Assembly (NCBI RefSeq): GCF_007827465.1
Contig: NZ_VISL01000001.1
Span: 1,507,001 to 1,571,000 of the forward strand
From: Dokdonia sp. Hel_I_53
Lineage (GTDB): Bacteria; Bacteroidota; Bacteroidia; Flavobacteriales; Flavobacteriaceae
Direction of reading: 5' to 3'
Length of the DNA: 64,000 bases
In this document: positions 37,765 through 45,713 of the stretch, one piece after another
How the letters are laid out: each line of letters opens with the position of its first letter
Position numbering within the stretch: the first letter of the stretch is position 1
Program-made: the position numbers and the translations under genes
The notes under the pieces: generated by a model
Database searches by the model: none
Seen by the model: only the letters and a program-made list of their open reading frames with translations
Told to the model about the DNA's origin: nothing

Positions 37765-38997
37765 TTAATCTTCAAATTCTTCTTTAAGGATACGCATTAC
37801 ATCAAGTACGGTTTCCTCTTCAAGATCTGTACGACGTACAAGATCTTCTACATCTTGCTCTAACACACTACGTGCAGTATCAAGACCAATCTTTGCAAAG
37901 GCCTCAATAACCCAAGCTTCTATTTCATCTGAGAACTCTGTAAGCTCCACATCTTCTTCTACTCCTTCTCTATACACATCAATTTCATAACCAGTAAGTT
38001 GTCCAGCAAGTCTGATGTTGTGACCACCACGACCTATTGCTTTACTAACTTCTTCTGGCTTTAGGACCGCTTGCGCTGTCTTATTCTCTTCATCGATTTT
38101 TATACTTGTAATACGAGCAGGACTTAATGCTCTTGTTATATACAAGTTTAAATTTGTTGTGTAATTGATAACATCTATATTCTCGTTACCTAATTCACGA
38201 ACTATGCCGTGTATACGTGAACCTTTCATTCCCACACAAGCCCCTACAGGATCAATACGATCATCATACGAATCTACAGCTACTTTTGCTTTTTCTCCAG
38301 GGATACGAACTACATTCTTTACTGTAATCAATCCATCAAAGACTTCTGGAATTTCTGACTCAAATAATTTTTCTAAAAATAAAGGGGACGTACGCGACAT
38401 AATGATAGCCGGTTTATTCCCTTTGAGCTCTACACTTTCTATTACCCCTCTCACATTTTCTCCTTTGCGGAAAAAGTCTGATGGTATCTGACGATCTTTA
38501 GGTAAAATTATTTCATTCCCATCATCATCTAGTAATATAATAGCCCTATGACGTATGTGATGCACTTCTGCTGTATACAACTCACCCTCTAGCTCTTTGA
38601 ACTGCTTATAAATGTTTGTATTGTCATGTTCATGTATCTTACTAATAAGGTTTTGACGTAAAGCTAGAATAGAACGACGCCCTAAATCTATAAGCTTTAC
38701 CTCTTCAGAAACATCTTCTCCTACTTCAAAATCCTCTTCGATCTTGCGCGCATCTGTAAGTGAGATTTCCTCATTATCATCTTCTACCTCTCCATCTGCA
38801 ACAACAACTCTGTTACGCCAGATCTCAAGATCTCCCTTGTCTGGGTTTATAATAATATCAAAATTATCATCACTACCAAAACGCCTCTTAAGTGTACTTC
38901 TAAAAACCTCCTCTAAGATGGCCATTAAGGTAACACGATCAATTAATTTATCGTCCTTAAATTCTGAAAAAGAATCGATTAACGCTAAATTCTCCAT
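37765..38997 (-). CDS. nusA: Transcription termination/antitermination factor NusA
   Basis: The predicted protein has 410 residues, typical of Bacteroidota NusA without the C-terminal acidic repeats of E. coli. The N-terminal RNA-polymerase-binding domain (ALIDSFSEFK...) is followed by the S1 domain (about 130-200) and two KH domains with the signature DPVGACVGMKGSRIHGIVRELGNE (split over about residues 245-270) and AIGRGGHNIRLAG. It regulates pausing and termination. It is 13 bases after rimP and forms the conserved rimP-nusA-infB operon. Confidence 0.97.
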   Translation of the reverse strand: MENLALIDSFSEFKDDKLIDRVTLMAILEEVFRSTLKRRFGSDDNFDIIINPDKGDLEIWRNRVVVADGEVEDDNEEISLTDARKIEEDFEVGEDVSEEVKLIDLGRRSILALRQNLISKIHEHDNTNIYKQFKELEGELYTAEVHHIRHRAIILLDDDGNEIILPKDRQIPSDFFRKGENVRGVIESVELKGNKPAIIMSRTSPLFLEKLFESEIPEVFDGLITVKNVVRIPGEKAKVAVDSYDDRIDPVGACVGMKGSRIHGIVRELGNENIDVINYTTNLNLYITRALSPARITSIKIDEENKTAQAVLKPEEVSKAIGRGGHNIRLAGQLTGYEIDVYREGVEEDVELTEFSDEIEAWVIEAFAKIGLDTARSVLEQDVEDLVRRTDLEEETVLDVMRILKEEFED

Positions 38998-39010
38998 ATC
39001 AATAAATTTC

Positions 39011-39475
39011 TTAAAATTTAATCATCACTTTTGCCTCTACAATCTCTGCATAGGCAGTTGTCTCTATTTTCTCTACAGTTACTTTTCCTTTACCCACTGG
39101 CTTAGGCTCTCTTGCTTTCCACGTAAGTGTAATCGCATCATCAGTAGCTTCTGTTAGCACTCCTTCCATCTTATCTCCAGATGTTGTTTTCACTTCTAAG
39201 TGCCTTCCTATATTTTTTTTATACTGCCTTGGTAATGTCAAAGGACTTGTTGCCCCTGCAGACATTACTTCTAAAGAAAAATCTTCATCTTCACGATCTA
39301 GGTTATGTTCTACCTTTCTACTCACCGCGATACAATCCTCTACCTTAACCCCATCATCACCATCTATTACTACTTTAATCTCGTTAGCCCCTTGTATATC
39401 TAGGCTTATTAAAAAAAGAGTTGGATTTTCAGCAAGAGCTTCTTCTAATAAATCTTTTACTTTTTGCTTTAACAT
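39011..39475 (-). CDS. rimP: Ribosome maturation factor RimP
   Basis: The predicted protein has 154 residues with the two-domain layout of RimP, needed for 30S subunit maturation. Markers are DGVKVEDCIAVSRKVEHNLD and LEVMSAGATSPL (the family usually has VSSPG here), then LTLPRQYKKNIGRHLEV. It is the first gene of the rimP-nusA-infB operon. A perfect 8-bp hairpin followed by five T lies 15 bases upstream of its ATG, inside the leader. Confidence 0.93.
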   Translation of the reverse strand: MLKQKVKDLLEEALAENPTLFLISLDIQGANEIKVVIDGDDGVKVEDCIAVSRKVEHNLDREDEDFSLEVMSAGATSPLTLPRQYKKNIGRHLEVKTTSGDKMEGVLTEATDDAITLTWKAREPKPVGKGKVTVEKIETTAYAEIVEAKVMIKF

Positions 39476-39483
39476 AATAGTCT

Positions 39484-39512
39484 ATAAAAAGAGGGGACCG
39501 CTGTCCCCTCTG
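39484..39512 (-). promoter_or_regulatory. Terminator-like leader hairpin upstream of rimP
   Basis: The arms GAGGGGAC (39491-39498) and GTCCCCTC (39503-39510) enclose a four-base loop. On the minus strand the stem is directly followed by TTTTT, then the rimP ATG 15 bases after the stem. Its position between a promoter-like box and the start codon fits a transcription attenuator, possibly responding to NusA. Confidence 0.6.
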
Positions 39513-39535
39513 TATTATTTTGCCTTTCAACGGTG

Positions 39536-39543
39536 CAAATATA
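39536..39543 (-). promoter_or_regulatory. Probable -7 box of the rimP-nusA-infB operon
   Basis: The minus strand reads TATATTTG, a perfect TAnnTTTG match, 60 bases before the rimP ATG. It would start transcription just upstream of the leader hairpin. Confidence 0.5.
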
Positions 39544-39812
39544 CTACAAATTATTGGTTTTTAAAAGTATCAATAGCTACACCCTAAATGATTTTCAAAA
39601 CTCAGAAACTAAGGACCATTTGTATGTAAGTTTTCCACCACAGTTTTACCCCAATAATTGAAACTAGATCGCAATAAGGTGTTGTGTTAAATAACGCTTT
39701 CGCAAAAGCAAGCTAGCTCATATATAACTGTTAATCTATTATTAATTAAGATTTCTTTAAAATCATATAATGAGTTGCGCTACTATATTTACATCACTAT
39801 AAAACAAACATC

Positions 39813-40160
39813 ATGGATATTTCTTTACAAAATGCGATCATTACAGAATTACATAACTTAATAGATTATAGTTGTGAGTCTCATAATGAAGAGTCTGTAG
39901 ATTACGGGAGTCTACACAGAGCACTGATCAAAAAATATTTTGAAGCAGAGTCTGTAGTAATAGATCGAGGACAGCATAAAGTGCTTTTAGAAATTTGCAC
40001 TGATAAAGAAATTAACGAAATTTCATGTAGAGATGTAGATGTAGATTTTAACAACTTCAATCAGTTTTTAAAATCTTGCATTGATGAGAAGCATGCCTCT
40101 ATGCGCTTTTATCGCAATATGCTAAGATATTATCATGTCGTTGAGCCTATTTCTGCATAA
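39813..40160 (+). CDS. Hypothetical 115-residue protein
   Basis: The protein has no signal peptide, membrane helix or motif I recognise. It is acidic, starts MDISLQNAIITELHNLIDYS and ends near HVVEPISA; composition suggests a small soluble helical protein. Support for it being a real gene comes from a TATATTTA promoter-like box about 22 bases upstream, normal codon use and a strong terminator 25 bases after the stop. It is transcribed alone and away from rimP. Function unknown. Confidence 0.6.
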   Translation: MDISLQNAIITELHNLIDYSCESHNEESVDYGSLHRALIKKYFEAESVVIDRGQHKVLLEICTDKEINEISCRDVDVDFNNFNQFLKSCIDEKHASMRFYRNMLRYYHVVEPISA

Positions 40161-40184
40161 AATAAGCGATATATACTAAATACC

Positions 40185-40217
40185 AAGCACCCCTAATTCA
40201 CAGGGGTGCTTTTTTTT
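40185..40217 (+). terminator. Terminator of the 115-residue gene
   Basis: The stem AAGCACCCCT (40185-40194) / AGGGGTGCTT (40202-40211) is followed by eight T on the plus strand. Confidence 0.9.
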
Positions 40218-40654
40218 AAAATATAACCAACAAATAACAGTTTTGCTTAAACATCTTGCTTATTGTGGTGTAACTATATTATATCATATAGAGCAGTAAA
40301 TCATTTTAAAAGACTAAACCTATATGTATTAGGTAGTATTTTATATTCTTATTAATCGTTTTACGATTACTCACCAATCCAAAACCCATAAAATAGTAAT
40401 ACACCTACAATACAAATGAATAGTATTCCCTATAATCACAATGTTTTAAACGCATTATGAATCAACGAAAGAAAATTAACTAATAAGATAACCCCAGCAC
40501 ATTCCAGTCTCATCCTCTCATAGTTATGCCTAAATGGTTACCCCTGTCTTTCCAATCAATTAAATTTCTCCAATACAAGAAGTTTCTTTTTTTTAGCTAG
40601 TGTGTTTTTTAAAGTACTACAAAATTAGGCCCAACGCCCATTATTACAAAAAAC
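40218..40654. other. Non-coding AT-rich stretch before the putative island
   Basis: About 440 bases without a convincing open frame or RNA gene on either strand. It is bounded by the terminator of the 115-residue gene and by the hairpin at 40655-40685. Nothing recognisable was found in it. Confidence 0.5.
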
Positions 40655-40685
40655 AAAACTCCCTCTGAAAATCAGAGGGAGTTTT
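40655..40685 (-). terminator. Strong hairpin, probably the terminator of a displaced tRNA gene
   Basis: A perfect 14-bp stem (40655-40668 with 40672-40685, core ACTCCCTCTGA) has a three-base loop and T-rich flanks on both sides. On the minus strand it follows the tRNA-3'-end-like sequence at 40694-40711 after 8 bases, as a tRNA terminator would. Confidence 0.7.
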
Positions 40686-40687
40686 TA

Positions 40688-40720
40688 AATTAATGTTGGC
40701 CCACTAGGACTACATTAATT
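40688..40720. other. Putative attachment site (attL): tRNA 3'-end-like fragment flanked by inverted repeats
   Basis: The minus strand of 40694-40711 reads AGTCCTAGTGGGCCAACA. This matches the pattern of the 3' half of a T-loop, its CCTAG stem strand and a TGGGCCA acceptor strand, most like a tRNA-Gln. The rest of the tRNA is absent. Perfect 9-base inverted arms (AATTAATGT at 40688-40696, ACATTAATT at 40712-40720) surround a 15-base centre, as in core sites of tyrosine recombinases. The integrase gene starts 139 bases away. tRNA identity is from recall of bacterial tRNA-Gln sequences, not a search. Confidence 0.45.
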
Positions 40721-40826
40721 CTAATTTAAATCCACGTAAACACCAGTAAATATAACTTCTAAACCCTTATTTTAATTAACTTTACAGTTAGGTAAAATTA
40801 AGCTAGATTTGCTTTAATTAAAAATC

Positions 40827-40870
40827 GGGCGGTACTATGGGCGGTACTGAAATCATTTATGGGAAGTACT
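40827..40870 (+). repeat. Short direct repeats at the integrase start
   Basis: GGGCGGTACT occurs at 40827-40836 and 40839-40848, and as GGGAAGTACT at 40861-40870, the last one inside the first integrase codons. They may be arm-type integrase binding sites or an operator controlling the integrase. Confidence 0.5.
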
Positions 40871-42112
40871 ACACTGAAATTACGAGAACACAGGATATAC
40901 GTACATGTCAACTTTGGACGTAAAAAACAAAAGAGGTACGCTACAGACTATTCAGTCAATGAAATCAAGAATTGGGACGTACGTACAAAAAAGGTAAAGA
41001 ACGTTACTGCAGAGCCTAAAAGCATGCTTATTAACTCAAAACTTCAAGAGCTAGTTCTTGCTTCTGAACAATTACTAGATGATAGCATAAGAAACAACTT
41101 CGAACTCAATAATGATCTCATTAAGGAAGTGCTGGATGGCGTGACAAACAAAGGAGTATCACAAAAAGACAAATCCAAATATTCACTTCTAAGTTTTTAT
41201 AAGTGGTTTATAGACTACTATGAAGATAACCCACATCCCTCGTCAAATAAGCCATTATCAAATGGAACAATACGTACGTACAGAACAGCCTTGAAAAAAC
41301 TACAAGATTACAACGACACCATTAAAAAAGTTGATTTTGATGATATTACTTTAGACTTTCATAAATCATACACATCATACCTTCAGAACAAAAAATACTC
41401 TAACAACTATATTGGAAATCAGTTCAAGCAATTGAAGGCTATTATGAATGCTTCTCTTGAAAGGAATATTCACAACAACATAGAGTTTAGGAAAAGAAGC
41501 TTCTCTAAGATAACTGAAAAAGTAGATCACATATACCTAACAGGAAGTGAAATTGATAAGATTGAATGTACTCAGTTAACTACAGATAAACACAAAAGAG
41601 CTAGAGATCTATTTTTGATTCAGTGTTATACCGCAATGAGAGTTGGGGATCTAATGAAACTCACTTCTGAAAATTTGAAGGCTACAAAAGATGGAACACG
41701 CTACCTTGAATACGTACAGTCTAAAACAGGGAAAACCGTACAAGTTCCCCTGTCCAGAAAGTTTCTTGCTCTAATTGAAAGAAATGACAATAAACTCCCA
41801 AAAAAAATGTCAGAGCAAAAAATAAATGATTACATAAAAGAGATAGCAGAAATAGCAGAACTAAACGAAATTATACATATTGAAAAGACGATTGGCGGAA
41901 AAACTGTAAGAACGCCTTATAAAAAATATGAAATAATTTCTAACCACACTGGAAGAAGGTCATTTTGCACCAATGCTTACTTAGCAGATATGTCCACAAT
42001 TGACATAATGGCAATGAGTGGTCACACTTCAGAAACGGTTTTTTATAGGTACATAAAAGTCACACCCACTGAACGATTACAGAGACTATCAAAACATATT
42101 TTCTTTAAATAA
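40859..42112 (+). CDS. Tyrosine recombinase / integrase of a mobile element
   Basis: The predicted protein has 417 residues. Its layout is an N-terminal Arm-binding region (VNFGRKKQKRYAT), a SAM-like core-binding domain (about 105-200) and a catalytic domain. Catalytic residues are visible: Arg in TAMRVGDLM, the HTGRR box, the His of SGHTS, and the nucleophile most likely Tyr398 in FYRYIK. This is the form used by integrative elements of Bacteroidota. It reads away from the putative attL, 139 bases upstream. The element gene set after it is short (orphan gene, excisionase-like gene). It looks intact. Confidence 0.93.
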   Translation: MGSTTLKLREHRIYVHVNFGRKKQKRYATDYSVNEIKNWDVRTKKVKNVTAEPKSMLINSKLQELVLASEQLLDDSIRNNFELNNDLIKEVLDGVTNKGVSQKDKSKYSLLSFYKWFIDYYEDNPHPSSNKPLSNGTIRTYRTALKKLQDYNDTIKKVDFDDITLDFHKSYTSYLQNKKYSNNYIGNQFKQLKAIMNASLERNIHNNIEFRKRSFSKITEKVDHIYLTGSEIDKIECTQLTTDKHKRARDLFLIQCYTAMRVGDLMKLTSENLKATKDGTRYLEYVQSKTGKTVQVPLSRKFLALIERNDNKLPKKMSEQKINDYIKEIAEIAELNEIIHIEKTIGGKTVRTPYKKYEIISNHTGRRSFCTNAYLADMSTIDIMAMSGHTSETVFYRYIKVTPTERLQRLSKHIFFK

Positions 42113-42272
42113 CTCTATGAGCAAAAAACAGAGTTAAATAATAATAATTAGAATGTTGGCTTTAAAAATATTATATGAATTTTAGAACACAGAATTTATA
42201 CTCTAAACAGATGATTAGGCTTAACATTAATTTCAAAAAAATTATAGCTACTTAAATAAAGTCAAAAAATAA

Positions 42273-42884
42273 ATGCTAAACCTTAAACAACAATATATCG
42301 ATTTCCTGAAACTTGTTAGATCCGGAAGTTCAATTAGCGAAAAAAAACTAACTGATTCATTTCTTCACCTAATTGAAATATCAGATAGTAATCTGCAATA
42401 TTTTCCACTTTGCTCATTTAAAACTTATCTATCTACATATGACGATAGATTAAGAAAATTTCAAAATGAACATTACGATGCAATTGAGATTGACTTTATA
42501 GAATTTGAGGAAGAACAAACTGAATTTTTTGATTTTCCAGATGCTCCATTTTTCTATAAATACGCTGTATATAGTGAAAGAAGAAAGGAAGAATTTCGCA
42601 ATAAAAGAAAACATGAATTTGTTGCTACTTACGACTTGGGTGTAATTAATGACAGTTCAAAAACAATATCCAATCTTTTTCTTCTCAAAATTCTTGAAAG
42701 AACTAAAATATTATCAAGTATGGTTAATAGAGGGTATACATATGAGAAAATTGCAGAAATTTTTGGAATCATATTGGGCAGAGGTTCTGAAAGCATAAGA
42801 CAAAAAATGACTAAACTTCACAACCCTATAAGTAATAAGCAGCAAGATAAAATCAATAAAATTTTTACTGACTTGGAAATTTAG
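42273..42884 (+). CDS. Hypothetical element-borne protein with possible C-terminal HTH
   Basis: The predicted protein has 203 residues, is charged and has no signal peptide or membrane helix. The C-terminal segment NRGYTYEKIAEIFGIILGRGSESIRQKM has the spacing of a helix-turn-helix, so DNA binding is possible. The N-terminal part has the repeated acidic-aromatic run IEFEEEQTEFFDF. It lies between the integrase and the excisionase-like gene and is AT-rich, consistent with an element gene. I do not recognise a family. Confidence 0.55.
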   Translation: MLNLKQQYIDFLKLVRSGSSISEKKLTDSFLHLIEISDSNLQYFPLCSFKTYLSTYDDRLRKFQNEHYDAIEIDFIEFEEEQTEFFDFPDAPFFYKYAVYSERRKEEFRNKRKHEFVATYDLGVINDSSKTISNLFLLKILERTKILSSMVNRGYTYEKIAEIFGIILGRGSESIRQKMTKLHNPISNKQQDKINKIFTDLEI

Positions 42885-42961
42885 TAACCCCTTACTGTAT
42901 TATTACAACTAGTTTATTTACCTCAAATAAGAGTAAAATTGCATCATAAAACCTAATAATT

Positions 42962-43246
42962 ATGAGCAAATCAGTAACACAACTTCACAACACAACACCT
43001 GAACAGCTAAAAGCTGAACTACTCGATGGTGTACGAGAATGCCTTGTGCAGTTCTCAAAAGATTCAAAAGAAAAAGAGACTTCCGAATGGTTAACAAGAA
43101 AAGAACTCAAAGTCATGCTTTCGGTATCTCTTGTAACTATTCATGATTGGTCTAATAAAGGTATTCTTAAGCCCTACAAAATTGGGCGCCAGACTAGATT
43201 TAAAAAGAAAGAAGTAATCGAAGTTTTAGAAAGTTCACTTACGTAG
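42962..43246 (+). CDS. Excisionase-like helix-turn-helix protein
   Basis: The predicted protein has 94 residues. The C-terminal half, EWLTRKELKVMLSVSLVTIHDWSNKGILKP with YKIGRQTRFKKKEVIEVL, is a MerR-like/HTH_17 winged helix as used by excisionases and small regulators in Bacteroidota mobile elements. Its likely role is to steer the integrase towards excision or to regulate element genes. It ends 78 bases after the orphan gene's stop and is followed by a stretch without convincing genes. Confidence 0.85.
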   Translation: MSKSVTQLHNTTPEQLKAELLDGVRECLVQFSKDSKEKETSEWLTRKELKVMLSVSLVTIHDWSNKGILKPYKIGRQTRFKKKEVIEVLESSLT

Positions 43247-43781
43247 AGAAGTTTATTCAAATATTCCGTTACGTACGTCATCAAAACGTTATTATCCGTG
43301 AGTCACATACCTCGAATATCTATTTTACAATACTTTACACTATATTCCTGTAGTTATACGTACGTATATAGTTTGCACTTGAATATCTTGCAATGGATAT
43401 AAAACTTTCCTAGAAGCGTACGTAATCGATATTGATTTTTATTATGATGTTGAAATATACAATTAAAAATAGTAAGCACAGAAAGCAACTTAAAATTCAA
43501 GCTGATACATTATCTGAGCTCTTAGATATAGAAGATTTATAAATAGAATCTATAGTATTGTCAGAGGTATTAAAGTATGTTGATAAAAGTGCCTTAAATA
43601 GATGCTAAAAATATTTCACCGACAGATAGATTAATTCTTATAGTCATCGAGCGGTGTAGAAAAATGGATAATTTAAAAAAGTTATGGTGCGAATTGATTT
43701 TATAGAATTCGCCACCTAGTACTGCTTGAATTTAACTTGACTGATTAATACTAAGAGATATTTGAGAAATCATTCCATTCA
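43247..43781. other. Non-coding junction between integrase module and secretion cluster
   Basis: About 535 bases. The first 180 hold several CGTACG-type palindromes (near 43272, 43360 and 43414). A 32-residue open frame lies at 43444-43542. The rest shows no gene, tRNA or terminator that I can support, and no second copy of the putative att sequence was found. Confidence 0.5.
43444..43542 (+). CDS. Very short open frame, possible gene remnant
   Basis: The frame MMLKYTIKNSKHRKQLKIQA... runs 32 residues to TAA. Its charged start looks like a real N-terminus, but it ends abruptly. It could be the stub of a former element gene or a chance frame. Confidence 0.25.
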   Translation: MMLKYTIKNSKHRKQLKIQADTLSELLDIEDL

Positions 43782-44915
43782 CTATTTAAATACGTTACCC
43801 ATCTCGAACATGGGCAAATATATAGCGACTAAAATAAGTCCAACAAGAACACCTATAACGATGTTAATTATAGGTTCTAGAACAATAGAAAAACGCTTTG
43901 ATTTCTGGATAACTTCATTATTATACTGCTCATTAAGTTTGTCAAACACGAAGGAAGTTTTATTAGTTTCTTCAGCTACACGAAGTAGGGCAATCATCTT
44001 TGAATCAAAAAAACCTGTGCTTCCTAAAGCAATGCTCAGATTCTCTCCTTCTAGCATTTGACTTTGGGCTTCAAGCAAAGCATTTTCTAGAGGTATAAAG
44101 CGTATCATATTTTGAACCATGCGTAATGCTTCTAAAATAGAAACCTTAGCACCTACGAGTAACGCTGTGGCTTCAGTGAATTTTGCGGTATGAGTTGTTT
44201 TGATAAAACTACCTAGTAAAGGAATTTTCAGTATCGAGTGATCTATTATATATCTTACTCTTTTTTTACTCTTAATAAAATTAAAGATTAATAAAGAACC
44301 TATTATAATTATTATAATTATTAGGAAATAGTCTTCTAAGAAGTGAGACCAGTTCAAAACCATTTTTGTTAAATATGGTAGCTCAACCTGATTCTGTCTA
44401 AAAATCTCTTCAAACATTGGAACGACAAATTTTAACATAAACCCAAATATTAAAATAGCTGTAGTAAGTAGGATTATAGGATAAGAAATAGCATTGATAA
44501 GATCTTTGCGCTGAGCGTTCTTTCTTTTAAAGTATCCCGCTAATGTAGTTATGACCTTATCGAGAGTCCCACTTTCTTCACCTATTTTTATAGAATAATA
44601 TTCATATGGTGAAAACTGGGTTGTTTTTTCTAAGGCATTAGAGAAGGATAAGCCATCTGTAGTTTCTTTGAAAATTGTTTGAAATAAAAGTTTACTTTTT
44701 TCATTATTTTCTGATTCAATTACAAGCTGTAAAGCCTCATTGAGTCGAATTCCAGAACTGAGTAAAACAGATAGTTCTTCGTATAAACGCTCTCTATTTT
44801 TGCTACTAAAATTTTTATTTGTAGTAAAAGAAATTTCTTTATTGAGAATTGAACCCTTCTCTTTTCTTTTTTTTTCTTGTGCTATTTTTTCTATTTTAGA
44901 AACGTTTAATCCCAT
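43782..44915 (-). CDS. GspF/PilC-like inner-membrane platform protein
   Basis: The predicted protein has 377 residues. After a basic N-terminal region it shows two copies of the T2SSF helical domain (LYEELSVLLSSGIRLNEALQLV near residue 45; TAKFTEATALLVGAKVSILEALRMV near residue 245). Three membrane segments lie at about 150-175, 200-220 and near the C-terminus (IVIGVLVGLILVAIYLPMFEMG). It is the platform that the assembly ATPase turns to extrude pseudopilins. It is the last gene of the secretion cluster and overlaps the preceding pseudopilin gene by 10 bases. Confidence 0.9.
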   Translation of the reverse strand: MGLNVSKIEKIAQEKKRKEKGSILNKEISFTTNKNFSSKNRERLYEELSVLLSSGIRLNEALQLVIESENNEKSKLLFQTIFKETTDGLSFSNALEKTTQFSPYEYYSIKIGEESGTLDKVITTLAGYFKRKNAQRKDLINAISYPIILLTTAILIFGFMLKFVVPMFEEIFRQNQVELPYLTKMVLNWSHFLEDYFLIIIIIIIGSLLIFNFIKSKKRVRYIIDHSILKIPLLGSFIKTTHTAKFTEATALLVGAKVSILEALRMVQNMIRFIPLENALLEAQSQMLEGENLSIALGSTGFFDSKMIALLRVAEETNKTSFVFDKLNEQYNNEVIQKSKRFSIVLEPIINIVIGVLVGLILVAIYLPMFEMGNVFK

Positions 44916-45418
44916 TTAAAGTCACTTCTATCAATTACTGGCCTTCTCTTGCTTATAAATATAGGAATAGTGCTCTTGCTTAGACCAAACTCTAACCACA
45001 ATGCGTCTATATTTCCATTAATTATATCCTTACCCTCAGAGTAAGGGTAAATAGTTTTAATTGGTAATGGTATGGTGTCATCTATTTTATTTATAGCAGT
45101 TGTTTTAAATTCCCAAAACTTCATGATCTCTCCATTGTTGTACGCAGAAAGTTTTCTTAGATCACTATCCCACACTACAGAATCCGTTGATTGAAAACTT
45201 ACATTGATCTCACGCTTTAATAGTAGAATGCGATTTTTTTCTGTTCTTAAATTATTAATCCTATCAAATTGTAAGTTAACAATACGCAGTGTCATAAAGC
45301 CTATACTTGCTATTATGGCAGAAATTACAAGTACGACTAGCATTTCTTGCAAGGTAAAGGCATTTATTTTATGTGATTTATTCAATCCAGCGCTTTTGTT
45401 CAAATTTAATGGATTCAT
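44906..45418 (-). CDS. Minor pseudopilin (GspJ position)
   Basis: The predicted protein has 170 residues. The prepilin signature is clear: a basic leader ending in Ala, then FTLQEMLVVLVISAI with Glu at position 5 of the mature chain, followed by the long hydrophobic helix. The Ala in place of Gly at -1 is a tolerated variant. The C-terminal part is soluble beta-rich sequence ending in FKWD. By order and size it corresponds to GspJ or a PilW-like protein. It overlaps the next pseudopilin upstream by 41 bases, suggesting tight coupling. Confidence 0.8.
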   Translation of the reverse strand: MNPLNLNKSAGLNKSHKINAFTLQEMLVVLVISAIIASIGFMTLRIVNLQFDRINNLRTEKNRILLLKREINVSFQSTDSVVWDSDLRKLSAYNNGEIMKFWEFKTTAINKIDDTIPLPIKTIYPYSEGKDIINGNIDALWLEFGLSKSTIPIFISKRRPVIDRSDFKWD

Positions 45419-45713
45419 CTTTACTAGTTACCTGCATGATTAATTGAGTAATTTCGTGATCTGTAGTGTGAAAGATTTTAATGAAGAATTTTTCGTACTC
45501 CTCATCATATGGAATTTTTAGCTGTCCATTTTCGTATTTATAAAATAAAAAATCCAACTTATTTTGAACCTTAAAAGTGTTTGATTGCATACCTCCCCTC
45601 ATCACTGTTGTAAAGGTTATTGAAGCGATTGTGAATACTACAATTATGATAACGGTAGCAATCACACTTTCTATGAGAGACGCACCTTTTACTTTAGTAT
45701 TTAGTCTAACCAT
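45378..45713 (-). CDS. Minor pseudopilin (GspI position)
   Basis: The predicted protein has only 111 residues. The leader ends in Gly (KVKG) and the mature start reads ASLIESVIATVIIIVVF with Glu5 present, as in GspI/PilV proteins. The globular part is short. Its 3' end overlaps the next gene by 41 bases and its 5' end overlaps the large pseudopilin by 13 bases. Family assignment within minor pseudopilins is by length and order only. Confidence 0.8.
   Translation of the reverse strand: MVRLNTKVKGASLIESVIATVIIIVVFTIASITFTTVMRGGMQSNTFKVQNKLDFLFYKYENGQLKIPYDEEYEKFFIKIFHTTDHEITQLIMQVTSKDESIKFEQKRWIE

Noticed and set aside
43247..43781. Searched for the right attachment site or an intact tRNA just after the integrase module
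   Set aside because: No second copy of the 18-base core and no tRNA-like fold found on either strand; the element does not appear to end here.
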